A stretch of 64,000 nucleotides of DNA from Hymenobacter sp. BT559 (GCF_016427535.1 NZ_JAELXV010000001.1:558001-622000); one strand, 5' to 3'; counted from the stretch's first letter, positions 42,020 to 50,881 are shown. Notes: a model not told the origin generated them from the sequence alone. Made by a program: numbers and translations.

Positions 42020-43486
42020 CTACTGCTGGGGTACGGGCGTGTTCCAGCCACCACCTAGGGCGCGGTACAGCGCCACGGCTTGCAGCAATTGCGTGCGGCG
42101 CAGCTCGGCTAGGCTCAGTTCGGCGTCGAGCACGCTGCGCTGGGCCGTGATGATTTCCAGATACGTGGCGTAGCCGGTGTATTGCAGGTCGGTGGCAGTT
42201 TCTACGGCTTTGCGCAGGGTTATTACCTCTTGGCGGCGCAGGGTGAGGGCGCTGTCGTAGTTGGCCACGCCGCGCAGGGTGTTCGTGACCTCGCGCACGC
42301 TGGTTTGCAGGGTTTGCTGGTAGGCGTAGTACGTTTCGAGGCTAGCGGCGGTGGCGCGGTTGCGCTCGGCGCGCAACGCACGGCGGTTTAGAATAGGTGC
42401 GCTCAGGCCCCCTAGGATGCCCGCCACCACCGAACTCGGCTGAAACAGCAGCGACGACCGAAACGCATTGACCCCCACGTAGGGTGTGAGCGTGAGCGCC
42501 GGTAAAAAGGCGGCCCGGGCAGCGTAGAGGTCAGCGCCGTTGGCAGATAAATTGAACTCTGCTTGGCGCACATCGGGGCGGCGTAGCACCAAGCGGGCGG
42601 GCACGCCGGCCAGCAAGCGCTTGGGAACCTGCACCTCAGCCAGCTCGGCGGGCCGCGCGATGCGGCGCGGGTAGCGGCCCATGAGTTGATTGAGTTGGGT
42701 TTCGTTTTCTACAATGCGCTGCTTGGTCTCATACGCCAGGCTGCGGGTGCGCAGTACCTGCGCCTGAAACTGCTGCACGGCCAGCTCAGTGGCGCGGCCG
42801 GCCAGTTTCTGCACCTTGGTAATCTCCAGGGCGCGCTCTTGCAGCACAAGATTGCGCTGCAAAGTAGCCAGTTGGTTGTCAAGTGTCAGTAGCTCGTAGT
42901 AGTTGTTGGCTACTTCGGCAATCACGCTCGTCACGACTAGCTGCCGCCCTTGCTCGGAGGCCAGCAGGCGGCCCTGCGCCGCGTTGCGCAGGCTGCGCAA
43001 GCGGCCCCAGAGGTCTACTTCCCAGGTACTGCGTAGACCTAGGAAATAGTCAGGCGTGAAGCCCGTCGGCACTACCTGGCTAGCGTCGATATTCTGCGAC
43101 AAGTTGGTGTCGTAGTTGCCTACGCCCGTGAGGGTGTAGCGCCCGTAGCGGTCAAAGCCCGCCGTGCCGGTAGCATTCACGCTGGGCAGCAGCGCCCCGC
43201 GGCGCTCTAGCACGGCCGCGCGGGCTTGCTCTACGCGCTGGCTAGCCTGGCGCAGGTCAAGGTTTTGCTGCAAAGCTGTGTCGATAAGCCCGATGAGGGT
43301 TTTATCGGCAAAAAACTGGTTCCATGCCAGGTCGCCGATGCTGGTACTGTCGTTGGGCGCCGGGTAGCCGTAAGTGCCGGGTAGCGGGGTGGCAGCTGGG
43401 TAGGAGCGAGGGTCGGAGAGCTGGCAGGCGCTGAATAGAAAGATACCTGCTGCTACTGTTAAGGCTCGGCGGGCGTAGGACCCCAC
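42020..43486 (-). CDS. Outer-membrane factor (TolC/OprM-type) of RND pump 2
   Basis: An outer-membrane efflux lipoprotein of about 488 residues from GTG 43486 (VGSYARRALTVAAGIFLFSAC gives an ideal lipoprotein signal). The frame is open back to 43600, with ATG 43567 as an alternative, but that extension would read through a repeat arm and encode LPSPGGEGPGVG, which is not a natural signal peptide. Family motifs: LRSTWEVDLWGRLRSLRNAAQ, VLRRPDVRQAEFNL, AARAAFLPALTLTPYVG, YRALGGGWN. The coiled-coil helices match the pump 1 homologue at 28120-29556. Unlike pump 1, the gene does not overlap its RND gene; repeat A2 lies between them. Whether the GTG start is efficient is uncertain. Confidence 0.9.
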   Translation of the reverse strand: MGSYARRALTVAAGIFLFSACQLSDPRSYPAATPLPGTYGYPAPNDSTSIGDLAWNQFFADKTLIGLIDTALQQNLDLRQASQRVEQARAAVLERRGALLPSVNATGTAGFDRYGRYTLTGVGNYDTNLSQNIDASQVVPTGFTPDYFLGLRSTWEVDLWGRLRSLRNAAQGRLLASEQGRQLVVTSVIAEVANNYYELLTLDNQLATLQRNLVLQERALEITKVQKLAGRATELAVQQFQAQVLRTRSLAYETKQRIVENETQLNQLMGRYPRRIARPAELAEVQVPKRLLAGVPARLVLRRPDVRQAEFNLSANGADLYAARAAFLPALTLTPYVGVNAFRSSLLFQPSSVVAGILGGLSAPILNRRALRAERNRATAASLETYYAYQQTLQTSVREVTNTLRGVANYDSALTLRRQEVITLRKAVETATDLQYTGYATYLEIITAQRSVLDAELSLAELRRTQLLQAVALYRALGGGWNTPVPQQ

Positions 43487-43645
43487 CCCCGGCCCCTCCC
43501 CTCCGGGAGAGGGGAGCCTGACAACTTTTGGTTTACAAAAAATGAAAGCAAAGAACCTAGTTAAAGACATCAGAAGTCGAAATTCAAATTCAGTAATCAT
43601 CTGGCTCCCCTCTCCCGGAGGGGAGGGGCCGGGGGTGGGGTCCTA
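43477..43645. repeat. Family A inverted repeat, copy 2, at the start of the pump 2 OMF gene
   Basis: Outer arms TAGGACCCCACCCCCGGCCC... (from 43477) and ...GGGGGTGGGGTCCTA (to 43645) are near-perfect reverse complements of about 43 bp. The loop of about 85 bp is AT-rich. It fills the space between the RND stop (43658) and the OMF signal sequence, and the likely GTG start (43486-43484) is inside the arm. Confidence 0.88.
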
Positions 43646-43657
43646 CGGCTGGAGGAC

Positions 43658-46600
43658 CTAGGCGTGCATGGGCTCTTCCACCTCTTCTTCTACCGCCTCG
43701 GTCGCTGGCTCGGCAGGCTTTTCTACCTTCATCATGCCCGCGAAAATGACGTAGAGGCCCGGCACCAGCAGCAGCCCGAAGGCCGTGCCCACCAGCATGC
43801 CGCCCGCCGCCGCCGTGCCGATGCTGCGGTTGCCGAGGGCGCCCGCGCCGTGCGCCACCACCAGCGGCATCAGGCCCAGGATAAAAGCAAACGAAGTCAT
43901 CAGAATCGGCCGCAGGCGTGAGAGCGTGCCCTCGATAACGGCGTCGAATACCGACGCCCCAGCGCGGCGGCGCTGCTCAGCTACCTCAATAACCAGGATG
44001 GCGTTTTTACCCAATAGCCCGATGAGCATTACCAGCGCTACCTGGGCGTAGATGTTGTTTTCGAGACCTAGGATTTTCAAAAACAGGAAGGCTCCGAAAA
44101 TACCTGTGGGCAAGCTCAGCAGCACTGGCAGCGGCAGCAAAAAGCTCTCGTATTGCGCGGCTAGAATGAGATACACGAACACGATAACCAGCGCGAAAAT
44201 GTACAGTGCCTGGTCGCCCGATAGCACTTGCTCGCGGGTCATGCCGCTCCATTCGAAGCTGAAACCCTTAGGTAGTACCTTCTTAGCAGTTTCCTGGATG
44301 GTCGTGATTACGTCGCCGGTGCTGTGCCCGGGCGCGGCGTCGGTGCTCACCATGGCCGAGGTGTACATGTTGTAGCGCGTAAGCTGGTCGGGGCCGTACA
44401 CGCGCTCGAGGCGCACGAAGGTGGAATAGGGTACCAACTCGCCGCGATTGTTCTTCACGTACAGCTTCAGCAGGTCGTCGGGGCTGGCGCGGTACTCGGG
44501 CGAGGCCTGCACCATCACTTTATAAAGCTGCCCAAAGCGGATGAAGTTGGAGGCATAGTAGCTGCCAATCAGCGTTTGCAGCGTGCTCATGGCCGCGTCT
44601 ACGGTCACACCTTTTTTGGCGGCTTGCTCCTGGTCTACGTGGATGAGGTACTGCGGAAAGCTGGCGTCGTAGTTGGTGAAGGCCGAGCCGACAGCGGGTG
44701 TTTTATCCAGGGCCAGCAAAAAGTCCTTGGTCACCTCGGCGGTGCGCTGCAAGTTGCCGGTGCCCGACTTGTCGAGCACGCGTAGCTCCACGCCGCTGGC
44801 GTTGCCGAAGCCCGGCACCGAGGGCGGTGGGAAAAACTCAATCTGCGCGTCGGAGATACCCTTGGTCTTTTCGCGCAGCTCCGCAATTAGCTCATCCACC
44901 GACTGCTTGCGATTGTCCCAGGCAGCTAGGTTTATCATGCCCATGCCGTAGGTAGCGCCCGCCACGTCGTTGAGCAGGCTGTAGCCGGCCAGCGTCGATA
45001 CAGACTCCACGGGCTTGAGCTTGGCCGCGATTTGCTGAATGTCGTCGAGTACTTTTTCAGTGCGCTCCACGGTGGCCCCGGCGGGCGTGGTCACGTTCAC
45101 GTAAATCATGCCCTGGTCTTCGGTCGGGATGAAGCCCGAGGGCAGCGAGCGGCTCGTGCCATAAGCCAGCCCGATGAACACTACTAGCGCCACTAGCGTG
45201 ACCACGCGGCGGTGTGCCACTGTGCTCAGCACCTTCTTGTAGCCGTCGGCTAGGTTATCATAGCGCGCATTAAACCAGTTGAAAAACCGGCCCATCAAGC
45301 CCGGCTTTTTGTCGTGGTCTACCTCCTTGAGTAGTATCGAGCACAAAGCCGGCGTCAGGGTCAAGGCGTTCACGGCCGAAATCAAAATGGCTGACGCCAG
45401 CGTGAGCGAAAACTGCCGGTAGAACACGCCCACCGGCCCGCTCAAGAACGACGTGGGTACGAATACTGCCGTCATTACCAACGTAATAGCCACGATGGCC
45501 CCACTGATTTCGTGCATAGCCGCGAAGGTGGCCTCACGCGGCGCGAGGTGCTCGTTGTGCATTTTGGCGTGCACGGCCTCGACCACCACAATGGCATCAT
45601 CGACCACGATACCGATGGCCAGCACCAGCGCAAAGAGTGTCAGCAGGTTGATGCTGAACCCCAGCACGCTCATGATAAACAGCGTGCCGATGAGTGCCAC
45701 CGGCACCGCCAGCGCTGGGATGAGCGTGGAGCGGAAATCCTGCAAAAAGACGAACACCACGATAAACACCAGGATGAACGCCTCCACTAGCGTCTTGAGC
45801 ACTTCGTGCACGCTGGCGTCGAGGAAGCGCGACACGTCGTAGGCCACGCTATAAGTCATGCCGGGCGGGAAGCTCGTCGCTTTTAGCTCGGCCATGCGCG
45901 TTTTCACGCCCTCGATTACCTCGCGGGCGTTGGAGCCGGGGCGCTGCTTGAGCATGATGGCCGCCGAGGGCCGCCCGTCTTCCTTCGAGGCCATGCTGTA
46001 GGTCAGCGAGCCAAACTCTACGTCGGCTACCTGCTTGAGCTTCAGTACTGAGCCGTCTGGGTTAGCGCGCAGCACGATGTTGCGGTACTGGTCGGGCTTG
46101 AACATTTTGCCGGTGTAGCGCAGCACGTATTGCAGGTCGTTGGCCTGGCGGCCGGAGCTTTCGCCCGACTTGCCAGGCGCGGCCTCCACGTTTTCGGCCC
46201 GGATGGCGGCCACGATATCCTCGGTGCCGATGTCGTAGGCGGCCATGCGGTCGGGCTTCAGCCACACCCGCATCGAGTATTCGCGGGCGCCCATAATCTC
46301 GGCTAGGCCCACGCCGTCGATGCGCTTGAGCTCCTGCAAGATGTTGATATCGGCGAAGTTGTAAATAAACTTCTCGCCCGCTGCCTTGTCGGTGCTCGTC
46401 ACGTTGAGGTAAAGCAGCATCGAGTTTACCTCCTTTTCGGTGGTCACGCCGGCCTTGATTACCTCCTCGGGTAGCTCGTCGAGCACGGTTTGCACGCGGC
46501 CCTGCACGTTCACGGCGGCCAGGTCGGGGTCGGTACCCACGTTGAAGAACACCTCGATGAGCGTAACGCCGTCGTTGCTGTTCACCGACGTCATATAGGT

Positions 46601-46825
46601 CATGCCTGGCACGCCGTTGATGGCGCGCTCCAGCGGCGTGGCCACGGCCTTGGCGCACACCTCGGCGTTGGCCCCGGTGTAGCGCGCTGTCACGGTCACG
46701 GAGGGCGGCACAATGTCGGGAAACTGCGTGATGGGTAGCTGAAACAGCGCCAGCCCACCCAGCAAGGTTATCAGCAGGGAGATAACCAGCGAGAGGACCG
46801 GGCGGCGAATGAAGATATCAAACAT
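43658..46825 (-). CDS. RND efflux transporter (AcrB/HAE1 type) of pump 2
   Basis: A 1055-residue inner-membrane proton antiporter. First helix FIRRPVLSLVISLLITLLGG, TM4 relay GIVVDDAIVVVEAVHAKM, LIGLLGKNAILVIEVAEQ, second-half marker GFIPTEDQGMIYVNVTTPAG, and an acidic C-terminal tail (ATEAVEEEVEEPMHA) not seen in pump 1. Periplasmic porter domains are standard. It follows the adaptor gene with a 163-bp gap filled by repeat B3, and precedes the outer-membrane factor with repeat A2 between. From about 44.1 to 48.8 kb no CCTAGG occurs, unlike the rest of the window. Confidence 0.95.
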   Translation of the reverse strand: MFDIFIRRPVLSLVISLLITLLGGLALFQLPITQFPDIVPPSVTVTARYTGANAEVCAKAVATPLERAINGVPGMTYMTSVNSNDGVTLIEVFFNVGTDPDLAAVNVQGRVQTVLDELPEEVIKAGVTTEKEVNSMLLYLNVTSTDKAAGEKFIYNFADINILQELKRIDGVGLAEIMGAREYSMRVWLKPDRMAAYDIGTEDIVAAIRAENVEAAPGKSGESSGRQANDLQYVLRYTGKMFKPDQYRNIVLRANPDGSVLKLKQVADVEFGSLTYSMASKEDGRPSAAIMLKQRPGSNAREVIEGVKTRMAELKATSFPPGMTYSVAYDVSRFLDASVHEVLKTLVEAFILVFIVVFVFLQDFRSTLIPALAVPVALIGTLFIMSVLGFSINLLTLFALVLAIGIVVDDAIVVVEAVHAKMHNEHLAPREATFAAMHEISGAIVAITLVMTAVFVPTSFLSGPVGVFYRQFSLTLASAILISAVNALTLTPALCSILLKEVDHDKKPGLMGRFFNWFNARYDNLADGYKKVLSTVAHRRVVTLVALVVFIGLAYGTSRSLPSGFIPTEDQGMIYVNVTTPAGATVERTEKVLDDIQQIAAKLKPVESVSTLAGYSLLNDVAGATYGMGMINLAAWDNRKQSVDELIAELREKTKGISDAQIEFFPPPSVPGFGNASGVELRVLDKSGTGNLQRTAEVTKDFLLALDKTPAVGSAFTNYDASFPQYLIHVDQEQAAKKGVTVDAAMSTLQTLIGSYYASNFIRFGQLYKVMVQASPEYRASPDDLLKLYVKNNRGELVPYSTFVRLERVYGPDQLTRYNMYTSAMVSTDAAPGHSTGDVITTIQETAKKVLPKGFSFEWSGMTREQVLSGDQALYIFALVIVFVYLILAAQYESFLLPLPVLLSLPTGIFGAFLFLKILGLENNIYAQVALVMLIGLLGKNAILVIEVAEQRRRAGASVFDAVIEGTLSRLRPILMTSFAFILGLMPLVVAHGAGALGNRSIGTAAAGGMLVGTAFGLLLVPGLYVIFAGMMKVEKPAEPATEAVEEEVEEPMHA

Positions 46826-46855
46826 ATGTTGTTGGTAACCAAATACAACTAATTA

Positions 46856-46970
46856 TCATGCTGAGTGCAGCGGAGCGGAGTCGAAGCATCTCTATCGGTG
46901 AACTAACTCCTGACGCTAGCAACGAAGCGGTAGAGATGCTTCGACTCCGCTCCGCTGCGCTCAGCATGAC
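46856..46970. repeat. Family B inverted repeat, copy 3 (inside efflux operon)
   Basis: TCATGCTGAGTGCAGCGGAG... (46856-46900) pairs with ...CTGCGCTCAGCATGA (to 46970) over about 40 bp. It lies between the adaptor and RND genes of pump 2, so the operon mRNA would carry a strong internal hairpin. Confidence 0.85.
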
Positions 46971-46988
46971 AGGCGCTACCTGTTGACC

Positions 46989-48215
46989 CTACCGCACCTT
47001 CGCCACGCTCGGCGCGTCCATGGGTTCGTCGGCTATTTCAGCTTTGCGCGGCACTACTTTCTGGCCGTCTTTCACTTGCTGCGTTCCCTCGTACACCACG
47101 CGCTCGCCGCGCTTGAGGCCGCTTTTCACCACGTAGTCTTTGCCGGTGCGATTGCCAGGCACGAAGGCGCGCGTGCGGGCCACGTTGTTGCCATCGACCA
47201 CGTACACATAGCTCTTGTCCTGAATCTCAAATACCGCTTTTTGCGGCACCAGCAGCGCGTCGTTCACCACGTTGGTGAGGCGCACGCGGCCGGTAGCGCC
47301 GTGCTTGAGCAGGTGCTGCGGGTTATCGAAGCGGGCGCGAAAGGCGATGGAGCCAGTGTTTTCGTCAATCTCGCCTTCCGAGGTTTCGATGTAGCCGGGG
47401 TAGGGATAGCGACTGCCATCGGCTAGCACCAGCGCGATAGTGTCGGAATTACTACGCTCGGGGTGCTCTTGGCGCAGGCGCATTAGCTCTAGGTATTCGT
47501 TTTCAGGTACTTCGAAGTAGGCAAATACCTGGCTGAGGTCCGACACGGTAGTAAGCAGCGTGGTTTCCTCGATGAGGCTACCCACTTTGAGCGGAATGCG
47601 GTTGATAACCCCGTCGAAGGGCGCGCGCACCAGCGTGTAGTCGAGGTTGAGGCGAGCCGTGCTTTGGCGGGCCTGGGCCTCGGCCACGTGCGACTGCGCG
47701 GTGCGCAGGTTGGCCCGCGCCAAGTCGATTTCGGTTTTAGCGATGATGTTTTTGTCTACCAGCATCTGCACCCGCTCTAGCTGCACCTTGGCCGACGCTA
47801 CTTCGGCTTCGGCAGCGGTTTCGGCGGCCTTGGCGCGGGCCAGCTGGTTTTGGTACTCGCTGGGCTGAATGCGGAACAGTGGCTGGCCCTTCTTTACAAA
47901 CTTGCCCTCGTCCACAAAAATTTGCTCCAGAAAGCCGCGCACCTTGGCCCGCACCTCCACGTTGCGCTCAGCCTGAATGTCGGCCACGTGCTCGTGAAAG
48001 AGGCGCTGGTCGGTGGTGCGCAGGGCTACTACGGGTACTTGGGGCGGGGCAGCCTCTTCCTTTTTGGCGGTTTCGTCTTCGCCCTTGCCGCAGCTGCTCA
48101 GTAGCAGCAGGCCCGCGGTCAGGCTAGCCAGAATGGTGCTGTGGCCCGCTACTTTATATTGAAAAAGAGACACTTGATAAGGTGTATAATTCGTGAAATT
48201 TAGGATAGTACGCAA
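46989..48215 (-). CDS. Periplasmic adaptor (membrane fusion protein) of RND pump 2
   Basis: A 408-residue lipoprotein adaptor (LLLLSSCGKG, Cys about 43 from the first ATG; a shorter start is possible). Barrel-sandwich segments (RNVEVRAKVRGFLEQIFVDEGKFVKKGQPLF; VRAPFDGVINRIPLKVGSLI) flank a long alpha-hairpin (LARAKAAETAAEAEVASAKVQLERVQMLVDKNIIAKTEIDLARANLR). A C-terminal beta-barrel and MP domain follow (VVKSGLKRGERVVYEGTQQVKDGQKV). It is longer than the pump 1 adaptor, mainly in the hairpin. It follows the small membrane-protein gene by 14 bp. Confidence 0.93.
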   Translation of the reverse strand: MRTILNFTNYTPYQVSLFQYKVAGHSTILASLTAGLLLLSSCGKGEDETAKKEEAAPPQVPVVALRTTDQRLFHEHVADIQAERNVEVRAKVRGFLEQIFVDEGKFVKKGQPLFRIQPSEYQNQLARAKAAETAAEAEVASAKVQLERVQMLVDKNIIAKTEIDLARANLRTAQSHVAEAQARQSTARLNLDYTLVRAPFDGVINRIPLKVGSLIEETTLLTTVSDLSQVFAYFEVPENEYLELMRLRQEHPERSNSDTIALVLADGSRYPYPGYIETSEGEIDENTGSIAFRARFDNPQHLLKHGATGRVRLTNVVNDALLVPQKAVFEIQDKSYVYVVDGNNVARTRAFVPGNRTGKDYVVKSGLKRGERVVYEGTQQVKDGQKVVPRKAEIADEPMDAPSVAKVR

Positions 48216-48229
48216 ACGCCGGGCGCACG

Positions 48230-48508
48230 TTAGCGCTCCGGCGAGTGGGCTGCTAGGTTAGTAGAGTCGCGGCGCAGGCTGGCGGCCTGGCAGCGGGCCA
48301 GCATGGTTTGGGTAAGGGTGAGCTCGGCCCGCGTGGCGATGAGGTCCTCGGCATCGTCGTCATCGTCGAGCAACGCGGAATAAGCCATCAAACCATCGGT
48401 GCGGCTCAGCAAAAAGCAATTGAGCGCCCCCGACAGCAGCAGGGCCACGGCCAGCAGCGCAGCCAGCACGCGGTAGCGGGTATCGGCAAAGGGGAGGGGG
48501 CGGTTCAT
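48230..48508 (-). CDS. Small membrane protein leading RND pump 2 operon
   Basis: 92 residues from ATG 48508 (MNRPLPFADTRYRVLAALLAVALLLSGALNCFLL). One N-terminal transmembrane helix, then a very acidic patch (LLDDDDDAEDL) and a helix of about 30 residues (IATRAELTLTQTMLARCQAASLRRD). I do not recognise the family. The topology resembles small periplasm-facing sensors or metal-binding accessory proteins, but this is only an analogy. The 14-bp spacing to the adaptor gene says it is cotranscribed with the pump. Confidence 0.6.
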   Translation of the reverse strand: MNRPLPFADTRYRVLAALLAVALLLSGALNCFLLSRTDGLMAYSALLDDDDDAEDLIATRAELTLTQTMLARCQAASLRRDSTNLAAHSPER

Positions 48509-48578
48509 AATGCAAAACACCCCCGCCGACATTAAAACCGTCTGAGAACGGTGTTAGAATTCATTAAACTTGCTCAGA

Positions 48579-48696
48579 CGTATTACCCCACCCCCGGCCC
48601 CTCCCCTCCGGGAGAGGGGAGCCGAGCGCAAGCAGACGTTACTAGTCGTCAGGCTCCCCTCTCCCGGAGGGGAGGGGCTGGGGGTGGGGTAATACG
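48579..48696. repeat. Family A inverted repeat, copy 3
   Basis: CGTATTACCCCACCCCCGGC... (48579-48622) pairs with ...GGGGTGGGGTAATACG (to 48696), arms over 40 bp, loop about 30 bp. It abuts the stop codon of the histidine kinase gene (48697-48699) and separates it from the pump 2 operon, where it may act as a transcription brake. Confidence 0.88.
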
Positions 48697-49998
48697 TTAC
48701 ACCGGCAGCCGCACCGTGGCCGTAGTGCCTTCGCCCGCTGCCGACTCTATCGCCAGCTGCCCGCCGTGCAGGCGCACCACTTTTTGCGCCAGCGGCAGCC
48801 CTAGGCCAAAGCCCGGCCGCCCGGCGGCACTGCGCGCCCGAAAGAGCGGCTCGAACAGCCGCGCCTGGTCGGCGGGCGCGATGCCGGGGCCACTATCCTG
48901 CACGCGCACTTGCAGCGTATCGGCGTCGGCGTAGCCTAGGTCAACATTTACCGCGGCTTGCGAGTATTTGCACGCATTATCTAGCAGGTTAAACAAGGCC
49001 GTGGTCAGCAGCTCAGCGTTGCCGGGCAAGCTGAAGGGCTCGGCCGCTTCGGCAGGGGGTACCGGGCCGATGCTGAACTGCACCTCGCGGCCGGGGTACT
49101 TGGCCTGGGCGTAGCCTAGGGCCGTGGTCAGGCACTCGTCGAGGCGCACGGGCAGCAGGCGGGGCGAGGGCGCATCGGCGCGGGCCAGCGTGAGCAGGCC
49201 GTTGGTGAGGGCAATGAGGTGGCGCACATCTTCGAGGCCCGAGGCGATGCTTTCCTTGCTCTCGCCTAGGGTGTCGTCGTAGGCCAGTGAAGTCTCCAGC
49301 GTGCCGAGCAGTGTGGCCAGCGGCGTGCGCAGCTCGTGTGAAGCGTGCGATAAAAAGCTTTTCTGCGCTTCAAATGCTTGCTCTACGCCCGTCAGCATCT
49401 GATTAAAGGTGATGGCAAGGCGTGCTATCTCATCGCGCCTGTTGCCCTCGTCCACGCGCTGGCTCAGATTAGAGGCCGTGATTTGCTCTACCTGCTCAAC
49501 CACGCGGGCAATGGGCTGCAAAAACTGATTGGCCAGCACCCACCCGGCCAGGATGATGAGCAGCAGCGTGCCCACGTTGCCCACCACCAGCACCAGGCGC
49601 AGCGTATCGAGCTGCGAGTGCCCTAGGCGGTCGATAGCCGACACCTCTACTTGATATGTAATGCCTTGCGACTTGTAGCGCACGCGGGTGCTTTCGAGCT
49701 GGTCGGCTAGGTCGGGCGGTACCGTGGCGGCTTCGGCAAACAGTGTTTGGCCGGTCGGGCTCACAATGCGCAGCCGCTCGCCCGTCATCATCAGCAAGTC
49801 GCGCGGGTGTACTGGCCCCGCCGGATGCCCGCTGCGGATAAGTACCCGCGCTGCCAGTAGGGCGCTGGCTTCCATGCGGTGCACAAATCGCTGCCGCCGC
49901 GCTGCCGCCTGGAAGTAGTAAACAAATGCCGAAAACGCCACCAGCAGCCCCGCCACAAGAATGGTAAAGCGCAGAATGAGCTTGGTGCGGATAAGCAT
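48697..49998 (-). CDS. Sensor histidine kinase (CusS/ArlS-like) beside RND pump 2
   Basis: A 433-residue membrane kinase. TM1 about 9-30, a periplasmic domain of roughly 100 residues, TM2 about 135-158, then HAMP (LQPIARVVEQVEQITASNLSQRV). The H-box is FLSHASHELRTPLATLLG (phospho-acceptor His), and the ATPase core has NLLDNACKYS (N), DSGPGIAP (G1) and GFGLGLPLAQKVV (G2). Domain order and size match OmpR-partner kinases. The cognate regulator gene (50142-50819) is 143 bp upstream on the same strand, with repeat B4 in between. The stimulus is unknown; position suggests control of the pump 2 operon. Confidence 0.93.
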   Translation of the reverse strand: MLIRTKLILRFTILVAGLLVAFSAFVYYFQAAARRQRFVHRMEASALLAARVLIRSGHPAGPVHPRDLLMMTGERLRIVSPTGQTLFAEAATVPPDLADQLESTRVRYKSQGITYQVEVSAIDRLGHSQLDTLRLVLVVGNVGTLLLIILAGWVLANQFLQPIARVVEQVEQITASNLSQRVDEGNRRDEIARLAITFNQMLTGVEQAFEAQKSFLSHASHELRTPLATLLGTLETSLAYDDTLGESKESIASGLEDVRHLIALTNGLLTLARADAPSPRLLPVRLDECLTTALGYAQAKYPGREVQFSIGPVPPAEAAEPFSLPGNAELLTTALFNLLDNACKYSQAAVNVDLGYADADTLQVRVQDSGPGIAPADQARLFEPLFRARSAAGRPGFGLGLPLAQKVVRLHGGQLAIESAAGEGTTATVRLPV

Positions 49999-50022
49999 GG
50001 TAGTCTAGTTGTTGTTTCGGGG

Positions 50023-50137
50023 CTGTCATGCTGAGCGCAGTGCAGCGGAGTCGAAGCATCTGTATCGGTGAACTAATCTCTACGCTTAGCAGCGAAGCGG
50101 TAGAGATGCTTCGACTCCGCTGCGCTCAGCATGGCAG
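50023..50137. repeat. Family B inverted repeat, copy 4 (between RR and HK genes)
   Basis: CTGTCATGCTGAGCGCAGTG... pairs with ...CTGCGCTCAGCATGGCAG; arms about 40 bp with one extra segment, loop about 30 bp. It splits the regulator and kinase genes and could reduce kinase expression relative to the regulator. Confidence 0.85.
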
Positions 50138-50141
50138 GTAG

Positions 50142-50819
50142 TTACTCCGCCCGCATCACGTAGCCCATGCCCACCACGGTGTGGATGAGCTTGGGCGAGA
50201 ACCCGCGGTCGAGCTTCTTGCGCAGGTAGCTCACGTACACATCTACTAGGTTAGTGTTGGTGTCAAAATTTACGTCCCACACGTGCTCGGCTATCGCCAC
50301 CCGCGAGATGATGCGGCCCTGGTTAAGCAGCAGGTATTCGAGCAGGGCGTACTCCTTGGTAGTGAGGTCGATGCGCTGGCCGGCGCGAGTCACTACCTTG
50401 GCGTCGAGGTTCAGTTCTAGGTCGGCCAGGCTGATGACGTGGCGCACCGCCTCAGCGGCTGCTTGGCGGCGACCTAGGGCCCGCACCCGCAGCAGCAATT
50501 CCTGAAACGCAAAAGGCTTCACCAAGTAGTCGTCGGCCCCGGCCTCAAACCCTAACACCTTGTCTTCTAAACTATCAAAAGCTGTAAGAAAGAGAATGGG
50601 CACGTGTGGATAATCGGCCCGGATGCGGCGACACAGCTCAAACCCATTGAGTAGCGGCAGGTTGACGTCGAGAATAACTAGGTCGAAGGGCTGCTGCTGC
50701 GCCAGCGAGAGGCCCATTTGCCCATCGTAGGCAATAAGCAGGTCGTAGCCCTCGCTGGTCAGCCCCTTCTTGATGAACGAGGCCAGCTTGGGCTCATCTT
50801 CGACTAGCAGGATTTTCAT
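50142..50819 (-). CDS. OmpR-family response regulator
   Basis: A 225-residue regulator from ATG 50819 (MKILLVEDEPKLASFIKKGL). Receiver: acidic pocket Glu7-Asp8, phosphorylation Asp51 (LVILDVNLP), Lys in LVKPFAF. The C-terminal winged helix is visible (LTTKEYALLEYLLLNQGRIISRVAIAEHVWDVNFDTNTNLVDVYVSYLRKKLD...HTVVGMGYVMRAE). The ORF is open to 50915 but the upstream part reads through the fba terminator. Together with the downstream kinase it forms a two-component system next to pump 2. A -7 box overlaps its leader at 50840-50847. Confidence 0.95.
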   Translation of the reverse strand: MKILLVEDEPKLASFIKKGLTSEGYDLLIAYDGQMGLSLAQQQPFDLVILDVNLPLLNGFELCRRIRADYPHVPILFLTAFDSLEDKVLGFEAGADDYLVKPFAFQELLLRVRALGRRQAAAEAVRHVISLADLELNLDAKVVTRAGQRIDLTTKEYALLEYLLLNQGRIISRVAIAEHVWDVNFDTNTNLVDVYVSYLRKKLDRGFSPKLIHTVVGMGYVMRAE

Positions 50820-50839
50820 GAGTGAGGCTGAGTAGAGCG

Positions 50840-50847
50840 CAAAAGTA
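50840..50847 (-). promoter_or_regulatory. -7 box of the RR-HK operon
   Basis: CAAAAGTA on plus reads TACTTTTG on minus, matching TAnnTTTG. It lies 21 bp upstream of ATG 50819 and directly abuts the terminator of the fba gene; no clear -33 is visible because that position is inside the terminator stem. Confidence 0.4.
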
Positions 50848-50881
50848 AAAAGCCCCGCGCCCGAGTGGGCGCAGGGCTTTT
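50848..50881 (-). terminator. Intrinsic terminator of the fba gene
   Basis: AAAAGCCCCGCGCCC (50848-50862) pairs with GGGCGCAGGGCTTTT (50867-50881), loop GAGT. On the minus strand the stem is followed by a T-rich run (TTTTTACTTTTG) 57 bp after the fba stop. Confidence 0.8.
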
